Below are positions 9,235-17,543 of a stretch of 64,000 nt of DNA, one piece after another (within the stretch, counting starts at the first letter, position 1; the number at the start of each line of letters is the position of its first letter). The position numbers were made by a program, and so were the translations under genes. Source of the DNA: Streptomyces cyanogenus (GTDB taxonomy: Bacteria; Actinomycetota; Actinomycetes; Streptomycetales; Streptomycetaceae); NCBI RefSeq assembly GCF_017526105.1, contig NZ_CP071839.1:2904501-2968500 (forward strand). Direction: 5' to 3'. The notes under the pieces were generated by a model. That model worked only from the letters and a program-made list of their open reading frames with translations, was not told the origin of the DNA and searched no databases.

Positions 9235-10629
9235 GTGACGGCGACACCGGGCACGCCAGCGACACAACCGTACCCGCCGTCGTCCGCCGCCCGGGTCCGG
9301 CGTGGGCTCGCGCCGCTGCGGGACGCCCTGGTCCTGATGGGGCTGCCCGTGCTGGCCGCCCTCGCGCTGCCCGCCGCGTTCGCCGGCGGCGGCACCCGGC
9401 GCTGGTTCGGCGGCCGGGCCGAGAGCCAGCGGGCCGACGCGCAGGCCGCCAAGGACGCGGCGGCGACCGCGTTCTACGAACTCGACACCGCGCAGCGGGA
9501 TCTGCGGATCTCGGTCGAGACCATCGCGGCGGTGGACGACTCCCCCGCCGCCCGGCGTGCCGTCTCCGACTTCGAGGCGCTCGGCCGCCGGATCGACGAG
9601 GTCAGCCGGCGGTACATCCAGGCCGTCGACGCCCACGACCTGGACCGGGACGGTCTGGAGGCCGGCACCGCCGCCCGGGCGCGGGCGGAGCTGACCGCGG
9701 CCAAGGACGAGTTGGTGGGGGTCCGGCAGGAGCTGGACCGGTTCGGCGACTCGCTCGGGCCGCTGCTGGGCAAGGCGGAGACGCAGCTGGCCCGGCTGGC
9801 GCCCGCCGTGGAGCGGGCCCGGCAGTCGCTGCTGGCCGCGAGCAACGCCCTGGACGCCGTACGGGAGAAGAGGCTGCGGGCCGACGAGCTGGCCGCGCGG
9901 CTGGCGGCCCTGTCGCCGGAGCTGACCAGGCTGAACCAGGGTGCCGGCCGGCACGGGGTGCAGGCGACGCTGGAGCGGGCCGAGCGGGTGCAGCGGGAGG
10001 CCGGGGCGATCAGGGCCGAGGCCGAGCGGCTGCCGGAGCGGGCGGCGGAGATCGATCACCGGCTGGTCAGCCTGCGTACCCGGGCCGAGGCGCTGACCAC
10101 GCGGGCCGGGCAGGTGGAGCCGGTACTGAGCGAGCTGCGCCGCCGGTTCGCCGCCGCCTGCTGGCAGGACCTGCAGCAGGTGCCCGGGCAGGCCGCGGAG
10201 AACGTGCGGCAGGCCGAGCTGAAGCTCCGCGAGGCGCAGGCGGCGCGGGACGCCCAGCGCTGGGCGGACGCGACCTCGCTGCTGTCCACGGTCCGGGCGC
10301 TGCTGAACGCGACCGACGAGGCGGTGTCGGCTGCGGGTGACCGGCTGAACAGGCTGAACGCGGTGCAGAAGGATCCGCAGGCGGAGATCGAGCGGACCCG
10401 GTTCGCGATCCGGGACGCCCAGCGGCTGGCCATGACGGGGCGTACGACCCCCGATCCGCGGCACGCCGGGCCGCTGGACGACGCGGTGGCCCGGCTGGAG
10501 CGGGCGATCGGGACGCTGGAGGGGCGGCACCCGGACTACTGGCACTTCCTGACCGAGACGGAAGGGGTGCGGCGGGCCGTGGCGCGGGTGGTGGCGCAGA
10601 TCCGCGAGGAGCGCGGCGCCGGACACTGA
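9235..10629 (+). CDS. Membrane-anchored long coiled-coil protein, function unknown
   Basis: 464 residues from GTG 9235, placed by the ribosome site GGGAGAGGGAT just upstream; the frame stays open leftwards but without a better start. A short cytoplasmic Pro/Thr-rich head precedes one hydrophobic segment (LVLMGLPVLAALALPAAFAGG, about 35-55). The rest, over 400 residues, is almost all charged helix rich in Ala, Arg, Glu and Gln with heptad character (ELTAAKDELVGVRQELDRFG, AEAERLPERAAEIDHRL). No catalytic motif is seen. A structural or envelope-associated role is an inference only. Confidence 0.8.
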   Translation: MTATPGTPATQPYPPSSAARVRRGLAPLRDALVLMGLPVLAALALPAAFAGGGTRRWFGGRAESQRADAQAAKDAAATAFYELDTAQRDLRISVETIAAVDDSPAARRAVSDFEALGRRIDEVSRRYIQAVDAHDLDRDGLEAGTAARARAELTAAKDELVGVRQELDRFGDSLGPLLGKAETQLARLAPAVERARQSLLAASNALDAVREKRLRADELAARLAALSPELTRLNQGAGRHGVQATLERAERVQREAGAIRAEAERLPERAAEIDHRLVSLRTRAEALTTRAGQVEPVLSELRRRFAAACWQDLQQVPGQAAENVRQAELKLREAQAARDAQRWADATSLLSTVRALLNATDEAVSAAGDRLNRLNAVQKDPQAEIERTRFAIRDAQRLAMTGRTTPDPRHAGPLDDAVARLERAIGTLEGRHPDYWHFLTETEGVRRAVARVVAQIREERGAGH

Positions 10630-10724
10630 CGGGCGCCGGACACCGACGGGCGTGTTGCCGGGCTGTGCGGGGCAGCGGATATTAAGAGGACGGATGGCCT
10701 CCGCTAGCGCCCGAGGAGGCGGAC

Positions 10725-11336
10725 ATGGCCACACACGCAGTGCACTCGAGGAACGACCGGCGGCGGATCCGGCTGGACGACCACCTGCCCGTCGACCACC
10801 GGCTCAACCTGGTCTATCGGATCGGCGCGGGGCTGATCGGTGCCTTCCTGGTCGTCTTCGGCATTCTGGGCCTGGTCAACCACATCGGCTTCTTCAGCAT
10901 CGGCGGTGACACGGTCACCGGGCTGAACAGCAACGGCGCGCTGAGTGTGCTGTCGATCTGCATCGGCGCGGTGCTGCTGGCCGGCATGGTGATCGGCGGG
11001 AACGTAGCGTCGACCCTGAACATGGTCCTCGGCGTGCTGTTCCTGCTGAACGGCTTCCTGTTCCTCGGCCTGCTGGACACCGACTACAACTTCCTGGCCT
11101 TCAAGATCCAGAACGTTTTGTTCAGCTTCATCGTGGGCCTGTTGCTGATGACGTTCGGCATGTACGGCCGGGTCGGCCATGCCCTGCCGCACGACAACCC
11201 GTACTGGCGGGCCCGCCACCCCGAGGCCTCCCCGCAGGAGCAGCGCACGCGGCCGGAGCAGCCTGCGCGGCGGGAACAGCGGGAGGTGCAGGGGCGGCAG
11301 GGCCCGCGGCAGCCGGGACCGGGTCAGGTCCTGTAG
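10725..11336 (+). CDS. DUF4383 family membrane protein
   Basis: 203 residues. A polar head rich in Arg and His is followed by four hydrophobic helices: IGAGLIGAFLVVFGILGLVN, LSICIGAVLLAGMVIGG, MVLGVLFLLNGFLFLGLL and VLFSFIVGLLLMTFGMYGR. This arrangement and the NxVLGVLFLLNG motif fit DUF4383. The C-terminal 45 residues are Gln/Arg/Pro-rich and disordered. The ribosome site CGAGGAGG precedes the ATG. The 3' end overlaps the converging amidase-like gene by 13 bases. Function unknown. Confidence 0.8.
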   Translation: MATHAVHSRNDRRRIRLDDHLPVDHRLNLVYRIGAGLIGAFLVVFGILGLVNHIGFFSIGGDTVTGLNSNGALSVLSICIGAVLLAGMVIGGNVASTLNMVLGVLFLLNGFLFLGLLDTDYNFLAFKIQNVLFSFIVGLLLMTFGMYGRVGHALPHDNPYWRARHPEASPQEQRTRPEQPARREQREVQGRQGPRQPGPGQVL

Positions 11337-12505
11337 GCGTAGAACGCCGCGGTCGGGTACGAGGCGACGAGGCTGGCCACCGACCTGTTGAAGGTGTTGG
11401 TCGAGTGGTAGCTCACGTACGGCAGGCCCCGGCGGTCCCGGTAGGTGACGATCATCGAGTGGTCCTTGGACCCGTCCCGGTTGAAGTCCATCTGCAGCAC
11501 GTCGCCGAGGTCCAGCTGGTAGACGTTGGCGAGGCTGGTGGCCCGCTTGGAGGACAGGGCGAACCAGGAGAACTCGTTGACACCCACGAAGGAGTCCGAC
11601 TGGATCTCCGAGTTGCCGAACCACTTGTGGAAGTCGTACGTGTAGCCGGGTACGTGCTTCCAGCCGCCCGCCTTCAGGGCCTGGCTGACGAAGTTGGTGC
11701 AGTCACCGCCGGCGCCGTGCCCGTTGAAGTCCGGGTAGTCCGGGTTGTAGTTGTTCCAGTACTTCTGCGCGTACGCGACCATGGCCTTGTAGTCGTAGCC
11801 GGTCGCGGAGAAGTTCTTCGCGTTGGCCGGTGCGGGCCAGGTGGTGGCCGAGCGGGTCGCCGAGGGCGGGCCGTCGTCCTCGCCGGTGGTCTTCACCGAG
11901 GTGACGGCGGGCTTGGCGACCTGGTTCACCGCGAGGTAGCCGTCGTCGGTGTCCCGGATGCCGGTGAGCTGCCAGGTGCCGTGGCGGTCGGCCTGGAAGG
12001 TCAGCTCGTGGTGGGCCTGGAAGCCGGTGGACTTCGGGCCCTTGGCGGGAGCCTTGTCGTAGGCCAGCGTCGTGGTCTCGGTGACGGCGACCTTGGCGCG
12101 CCGGCCCTTCACCTCGGTGGCGTCGAGCGTGACCTTGGTGCTGCCCCCGCGGTAGGTCTCGCCCAGCCGGGCGAGCCGGCTGCGGCGGTCGCGCAGCGTG
12201 TCCAGTGCGGACTTCTCCTCGCGGGTCTGCCCGCCGGACAGGCGCACGGATCCGGAGAAGCCGGACGCGTGCCGGGTGTCGGCCGTGCCGGCACCCTCCA
12301 CGAGGGCCTGGGTGCGGTCGGTGAACACCGCGTCGGCCAGCCGCTGGAAGGTCGCCTTGGTGGCCGCGTCCACCGTCGGGTCGTCGGTCACGGCCGCGCC
12401 CGCGCTCCAGTTGGGCACCAGGGCCACGCCCGCGACCACGGAGGCGGCCGCGGCGGTCACTATGGCCGTACGGCGCCGGCCACGGCTCAGTCTTCTAGAT
12501 TTCAA
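11324..12505 (-). CDS. Secreted amidase_6-type putative cell-wall hydrolase
   Basis: 393 residues. The start is TTG 12505, with GAGGGGA seven bases upstream. An Arg-rich n-region and hydrophobic core (VTAAAASVVAGVALVP) form a signal peptide. The first half is a beta-rich region of unknown role. The C-terminal 160 residues are an Amidase_6 (NlpC/P60-like) domain: DYKAMVAYAQKYWNNYNPDY, GGDCTNFVSQALKAGGW (catalytic Cys), then DVLQMDFNRDGSKDHSMIVTY (catalytic His) and YVSYHSTNTFNRS. The likely substrate is peptidoglycan peptides or a secreted amide. The neighbouring deacetylase-like gene and the penicillin-binding protein point to envelope work. Confidence 0.85.
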   Translation of the reverse strand: MKSRRLSRGRRRTAIVTAAAASVVAGVALVPNWSAGAAVTDDPTVDAATKATFQRLADAVFTDRTQALVEGAGTADTRHASGFSGSVRLSGGQTREEKSALDTLRDRRSRLARLGETYRGGSTKVTLDATEVKGRRAKVAVTETTTLAYDKAPAKGPKSTGFQAHHELTFQADRHGTWQLTGIRDTDDGYLAVNQVAKPAVTSVKTTGEDDGPPSATRSATTWPAPANAKNFSATGYDYKAMVAYAQKYWNNYNPDYPDFNGHGAGGDCTNFVSQALKAGGWKHVPGYTYDFHKWFGNSEIQSDSFVGVNEFSWFALSSKRATSLANVYQLDLGDVLQMDFNRDGSKDHSMIVTYRDRRGLPYVSYHSTNTFNRSVASLVASYPTAAFYAYRT

Positions 12506-12613
12506 TGATGTTCCCCTCTACGCCGGTACACCTACCGGGCGAGGGCATCTTGCCACGACGGGTGTGGCGGTTGTGAAGGGGGTTGCACAAGTGGAATCCC
12601 CAGCGCGTACTTG

Positions 12614-13909
12614 TCACTTGACGACCGCGGACCAGTCCGGCGACTGGGCGGGGTCGAGGGTGCGCAGGGCGGCCAGGGTCTGCGGCTTCTGCGCGTCGAG
12701 CCAGTCGGCCAGTTCCTTGAAGGACACGCACTTGACGCCCTTCTTGGTGCAGACGTTCTTGACCACCTGGTCGATGGACTTCATGTAGATGCCGCCGTTC
12801 CAGTCCTCGAAGTGGTTGCCGATGAACAGCGGGGCGCGGCTGCCGTAGTAGACACGGTTGAAGCCGGCCATGTAGGAGTCGACGGTCTGCTGCTCCCACT
12901 GCGGGAACTTGGCCGGGTCGCCCTGGGTCTCACCGTCGGACTGGTTGTAGAGGAAGTTGAAGTCCATGGACAGGCCCTGGTACTTGCCGCTCTCGTACGG
13001 CAGCATCTGCAGCGGGAAGTCCCATATGCCGTTCTTCTTCGACGGCCATATCTGGAAGTCGCCCGGCGAACTGGCGTCGTAGCGCCAGCCGTAGTCCTTG
13101 ATGGCCTTCAGCAGGTTCGGCTGGCCCTCCAGGCAGGGCGCCCGGCCGCCGGCGACCTCCTTCTTGAAGTCGAAGGGCAGCGGCGGGAGGTCCTTGAAGC
13201 CGGTGTTGGTCTTCCAGCGCTCCACGAAGGAGAAGAACTGGTCGATCTCGCTCTTTCACTCCTTCACGCTCCAGTCGCCGCCGCCCTTGGCCCCGCAGAA
13301 GTGGCCGTTGAAGTGGGTGCCGATCTCGTTGCCGTCCTCGTAGGCCTTGCCCAGCTGCTCCACGGTGGTGCGGATGTGGTCGTCGGTGGCGTAGTCGATC
13401 GCCGCGTCGCCCGGGGAGTGCATGGGGCCGTGGTACAGCGCCTTCTTGCTCTTGGGCAACAGGTAGATGCCGGTGAGGAAGAAGGTCATGTGGGCGTTGT
13501 ACTGCTCGGCCAGCTCGCGGTAGTGCGAGAACAGGTGGTCGCTGCCCTCCAGCGCGCCGTCCCAGGAGAAGACCACGAACTGGGGCGGCTTCTCACCGGG
13601 CTTGAGCGGCACCGCCTTCAGCTGGCCCTTCTGCGGCCCGGTGTAGGAGGTGGAGCCGTCACCGAGGACCTTGGTCCTGCCGTCCCATTCCGGGGTCGGG
13701 CTGGCCTTCGGCGCGGTCGTGGGCTTCTTGCGCGCCGCGGCGGCCGGGGTGCCGCTGCCGTCCGTGCCGGACAGCGCCAGGAACCCGGCCACCAGCGAGG
13801 CCACGACGAGGAGGGCGGCCAGCGTCAGGACCTGCGGCCGGGTGGCACGGGGCGCACTGCGGCGGCGGGAGGCTCGACGGCGGCCTGAGGACGACATCTT
13901 GCGGGACAT
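12614..13909 (-). pseudogene. Secreted polysaccharide-deacetylase-like protein interrupted by in-frame TGA
   Basis: One continuous reading frame of 431 codons is broken by a single TGA at 13258-13256. The 5' part (ATG 13909; GTG 13942 is also in frame) encodes an Arg-rich start, one membrane segment and the first half of a NodB-like domain: FVVFSWDGALEG (motif 1 Asp), THMTFFL-type beta strand and GNEIGTHFNGHFCG (metal-binding H-x-x-x-H). It ends in DWSVKE-stop. The same frame resumes with KSEIDQFFSFVERWKTN and runs to 12614 (IWDFPLQMLPYESG, APLFIGNHFEDWNGG). The stop differs by one base from TGG, and Trp fits there. Readthrough or sequencing error are alternatives. It may be coupled to the penicillin-binding protein gene upstream. 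Confidence 0.75.
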
Positions 13910-13951
13910 GCGCGGCTCATTCTGCGGGAGGGAAGGGTGCACGGGACCGGC

Positions 13952-16171
13952 TCAGCCGATGCCCGACGCTGCCGACCAGAGGGCATACGGGACGCTGTGG
14001 GCGGACGTGCCGGCCAGGCCCTTGAGCGGCAGTGGCTCCAGGGACTTGGCCAGGTCGATCCGGTAGACGACGATCGCGGTGGACACGGAGTCGGCCGTGC
14101 CGACGTACCAGGCGGCGGTGTCCTTCTCGGTGGTGCCGGCCTTCCCGGACACCCCCGGCCGGCCGGCCGCCTCGGGATGGGCGGTGCGGAAGGAGTCGGT
14201 GAGCGCCTCGGTGACCTGCTCGGCCACCGTCCCGCCGATCGCGCGCTTGGGGTGCGGGGTGGCCAGCGGGACCGGGGATCCGTTGCGGGTGATCCGGCGC
14301 ACCGAGTACGGCTCGGTGTGGGTGCCGCCGGCGGCGAAGGTGGCGTAGCCGCTGGCCATCCGGATCGCGCTGGGCGTGGAGTTCCCCATGGACAGGGCGG
14401 GCACCTGGGGGCCGATGCTGGAGGACAGCAGTCCGGACGCCTCGGCGGTCTGGCGCACCGTCTCCAGGCCGGTGTCCATGCCGAGCTGCATGAACGGGGT
14501 GTTCACCGACTTCGCGAGCGCCTCGCGCAGCGTGATCTGCCCGTAGGACCTGCCGCCGTCGTTGTGCGCGGAGACCTTCTTGCCGCTGCGGTCCCAGTAC
14601 GGCCCCTCGGGCGTGGTGACGGGCACGCCGTCGTCGCCGTTGTAGACGCTGTCCGGGGTGACGGGGGTGGCGGGTCCGCCGCGCGTCTTGTGCACACCGT
14701 GTTCGAGTCCGGCGGCGTAGACGAACGGCGTGAACGCGGTGCCGGCCGGGACGGTGGTCGCGTTGGACTCGTTGTAGCCCTGCTTGCGGTGGTCGGGGCC
14801 GCCGTAGACGGCGAGGATCCGGCCGTCGGGTGCCACCGAGGCGGCGCCGTAGTGGCCGTCCTTCGCGGTCGCCGGGTCGTCCTGCCTGGCCTGCTTGCGG
14901 GCCTTGGTGACGGCGTCGGTGAGCGCCTTCTCCCGCTTGCGGTCGAAGGTCGTGTAGATCTGGTATCCGCCCAGGTCGAACTGCTTGTCCGTCAGGTGTC
15001 CGGCCTTCTTGGCGTACTGCGAGGCCAGCTCCACCAGGTAGTCGCTCTGCGCACCGGTGTTGTACAGCGGGTTGCTCTTGAGCGGCTCGGGGAACCGGGT
15101 GTACTCGGCCCGTTCCTGCGGCGACAGCTTGCCGATCTTGACCATGCGGTCGAGGATCCAGGACCAGCGCTCGACGGCCCGCGCGTGGTTGGCCTTGCCG
15201 AGCGTGGGGTCGTACAGGCCGGCGCCCTTGAGGAGTCCGGCGAGCATGGCCGCCTCGGAGGCGTTGAGCTTGCCGACGTCCTTGCCGTAGTAGGCCTGGG
15301 CGGCGCGCTGGATGCCGTAGCTGCCGCGGCCGAACCAGCTGGTGTTGAGATAGCCCTCCAGGATCTGGTCCTTGCTCATCTTGTTGTCGAGCTTGAGGGC
15401 GATCATCGCCTCGGTGAACTTGCGGCTGACCGTCTGGTTCTGCGTCAGGTAAACGTTTTTCACGTATTGCTGGGTTATGGTCGATCCGCCCTCGGTGTCC
15501 CCCTGGCCCAGCGTGCGGAACACCGCGCGGGTGATGCCCTTGGCCGATATGCCCGGGTCCGAGTAGAAACTCTCGTTCTCGGCGGCGAGCACCGCCCAGC
15601 GGACGTCCTCGGGTATGTCCTTCAGCGGCATCGCCTGCCGCTGCACCCAGCCGGTCCGGGCCATGGGCGTGCCGTCGGACCAGAAGTAGACGTTGTCCTG
15701 CTGGGTGGCGTACGAGTTGAGGTTGTCCGGTATGTCCGTCATGGCGTACGCGGTGACGAGGAACGCGCTCAGCAGACCGAACGAGGTCAGGGTGGCGCCG
15801 ACCCACTGGCGCCAGGAGGGTATCCAGCGGCGCCAGCCGACGCGGCCGGGGCGCGGGTAGACCGGCTTCAGACGCCGTGCGTACGGGGCCACGCGGCGCG
15901 CGTACGGGGCCAGCGGGCTCAGCACGCGGCCGACCGCCTGCGCGGCCGCGCTCACGGTCTGCTCCCGCCCGGCGGAGCGCGCGCTGCGCCGGCGCTCGGC
16001 CCGGCCGCCGCCCGGAGCGGGTGGCTCCGGTGGTGGCGGGACGCGCAGCTGCACGGTCTCGTCCGCCCTGAGGGCGTCGACTCTCAGGTGCAAGGTCTCG
16101 TCGGCGCGCGACGGCTTCTCGCCCCGGCCACCCCCCATGGGGCCGTCCTCCCCCTGCGACGCATCGGTCAC
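13952..16171 (-). CDS. Class A penicillin-binding protein with altered transpeptidase active site
   Basis: 739 residues from GTG 16171 (GGAGGGAG eight bases upstream; the frame is open to 16240). A disordered, charged cytoplasmic head of about 120 residues is followed by one membrane helix. The GT51 glycosyltransferase domain is intact: LAAENESFYSDPGIS (catalytic Glu) and EGGSTITQQYVKN. The transpeptidase domain keeps KSVNTPF (SxN) and SGKAGT (KTG-like), but at the position of the nucleophile motif SxxK it reads AGTAFTPF, that is Thr478-Ala-Phe-Thr481. It should polymerise glycan but may not cross-link. The deacetylase-like gene follows 42 bases on, probably in the same operon. Confidence 0.92.
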   Translation of the reverse strand: MTDASQGEDGPMGGGRGEKPSRADETLHLRVDALRADETVQLRVPPPPEPPAPGGGRAERRRSARSAGREQTVSAAAQAVGRVLSPLAPYARRVAPYARRLKPVYPRPGRVGWRRWIPSWRQWVGATLTSFGLLSAFLVTAYAMTDIPDNLNSYATQQDNVYFWSDGTPMARTGWVQRQAMPLKDIPEDVRWAVLAAENESFYSDPGISAKGITRAVFRTLGQGDTEGGSTITQQYVKNVYLTQNQTVSRKFTEAMIALKLDNKMSKDQILEGYLNTSWFGRGSYGIQRAAQAYYGKDVGKLNASEAAMLAGLLKGAGLYDPTLGKANHARAVERWSWILDRMVKIGKLSPQERAEYTRFPEPLKSNPLYNTGAQSDYLVELASQYAKKAGHLTDKQFDLGGYQIYTTFDRKREKALTDAVTKARKQARQDDPATAKDGHYGAASVAPDGRILAVYGGPDHRKQGYNESNATTVPAGTAFTPFVYAAGLEHGVHKTRGGPATPVTPDSVYNGDDGVPVTTPEGPYWDRSGKKVSAHNDGGRSYGQITLREALAKSVNTPFMQLGMDTGLETVRQTAEASGLLSSSIGPQVPALSMGNSTPSAIRMASGYATFAAGGTHTEPYSVRRITRNGSPVPLATPHPKRAIGGTVAEQVTEALTDSFRTAHPEAAGRPGVSGKAGTTEKDTAAWYVGTADSVSTAIVVYRIDLAKSLEPLPLKGLAGTSAHSVPYALWSAASGIG

Positions 16172-16348
16172 GCCTGCGTCTCCCTCCGCACTAGGTCTTG
16201 CTCGCGCGGGTGAGCTGAGCATCCTCGCAACGGCGTTCACAAATTATCAGTAACGTTTTCGAATGCCCTGCACATATGCCGGATAGAAAGCAACACTCAT
16301 GAAACATTGAGACGTCCCCGGCGGGGCCTTGACGGTTAACCTGGGGCC

Positions 16349-16570
16349 ATGCCTCGCTATGAGTACCGCTGCCGGACCTGCGGCGACACCTTCGAACTGA
16401 ACCGTCCGATGGCGGAGTCCGCCGCCCCGGCGAGCTGCCCCGCGGGCCACGACGACACGGTGAAGCTCCTGTCGACGGTGGCCATGGGAGGCGTGTCGCG
16501 CGGCTCCGCCCCGGCGCCCGCGCCCCAGGGCGGGGGCGGCGGGTGCTGCGGCGGAGGGTGCTGCGGCTGA
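16349..16570 (+). CDS. FmdB-family zinc-ribbon protein
   Basis: 73 residues. The start MPRYEYRCRTCGDTFE with CxxC, then SCPAGHDD as the second metal pair (C-x-x-x-H in place of CxxC), matches the FmdB putative regulatory domain; family role unknown. The C-terminus is a Gly/Cys tail with two CC pairs separated by GGG, which may bind metal. TAACCT ends six bases before the ATG, so the mRNA may be leaderless. It is divergent from the penicillin-binding protein. Confidence 0.85.
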   Translation: MPRYEYRCRTCGDTFELNRPMAESAAPASCPAGHDDTVKLLSTVAMGGVSRGSAPAPAPQGGGGGCCGGGCCG

Positions 16571-16712
16571 GCGGGGCCGGATCTGCACGGGGCCGGCCCG
16601 CACGGGACCTATCTGCACGGAGCGGGGTCTGCACGTGTTGATCTACGGGTGCCGGCGTGCGGGTGTTCACCCACGGCGGTCGGCCGGCGCCCGTCGCCCG
16701 GCAGCCGCCGGC

Positions 16713-17543
16713 CTACGCCCCTCGCCCCACGGTCGTCGACCCCCGCGCCGCCTCCAGGAACTCCCGCACGATCCGCTCCCCCGCCAGCACCCCGCGCTCC
16801 GGCAGCGCGGCGATGCCCGGCGCGGACCAGTCGCTGTCGGCCAGTTCGCCGTGGCCCGGGCGCCAGCCGCGGTCCGCGGCCAGCAGCAGGTCGGCGTCGA
16901 GCAGGGAGTCGCCGGCGGCCAGTGTCAGCTCCGCGCCGGAGCGCCGGGCGACCTCGCGGACGGCCGCGCTCTTGGTGAGCGGCTTCGGTACGGCGTAGAT
17001 CTTGCGGCCCTGGAGGGACACCGTCCAGCCCCGGTTCTCCGCCCACACCGCCAGCTCCTTCACCCAGTCCCCGGGCAGCAGCTCGCGCTCCACCACCAGG
17101 TAGGCGAACAGATCCTCGGCGATCCGGTGCTTGCGCACCCAGACCGGGTCGGCGGACCGCAGCAGATGCTCGCTCACCTCGGTCAGCGGCGCGCACTCGT
17201 CGGCGAGCCGCGCCTGGACGCGCGCGTGCCAGTCGGCGTCGGTGACCCCGTCGACCAGCAGATGCCCGCCGTTGGCGCAGATCGCGTACGCCGGCGGCGG
17301 ACCCGGCAGGTTGATGCGCTGGTACTGCTTGCGCGTCCGGGTCGTCGTCGGCACGAACACGGCCGCGTCCCCGAGGTCGGTCAGCAACCGTGCCGCGGTC
17401 TCCGTCATGTAGGACAGCGGCTTGGCCTCGTGCACCTCCACGCACAGCAGCCGGGGCGCCCGCGCGTCGGGCATGGTCAGCGCGAGGGCCGCCGAGGAGT
17501 AGATCAGCGTACGGTCGAGGTCGCTCGCCACCAGCACCGGCAT
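16713..17543 (-). CDS. HAD-family phosphatase of the Ter-linked biosynthetic operon
   Basis: 276 residues. Motif I is VASDLDRTLIYSSAAL (Asp nucleophile plus Asp, in the Cof/sucrose-phosphatase style), motif II the FVPTTTRT threonine, motif III LTKSAAV (Lys) and motif IV AAGDSLLDADLL (Gly-Asp-Ser and second Asp). The large cap between motifs II and III identifies a type II HAD. Its ATG overlaps the stop codon of the phosphoribosyltransferase fusion upstream, so the two are translationally coupled. In the Ter-associated module such HAD enzymes are predicted to remove phosphate from a nucleoside-like product. Confidence 0.85.
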   Translation of the reverse strand: MPVLVASDLDRTLIYSSAALALTMPDARAPRLLCVEVHEAKPLSYMTETAARLLTDLGDAAVFVPTTTRTRKQYQRINLPGPPPAYAICANGGHLLVDGVTDADWHARVQARLADECAPLTEVSEHLLRSADPVWVRKHRIAEDLFAYLVVERELLPGDWVKELAVWAENRGWTVSLQGRKIYAVPKPLTKSAAVREVARRSGAELTLAAGDSLLDADLLLAADRGWRPGHGELADSDWSAPGIAALPERGVLAGERIVREFLEAARGSTTVGRGA

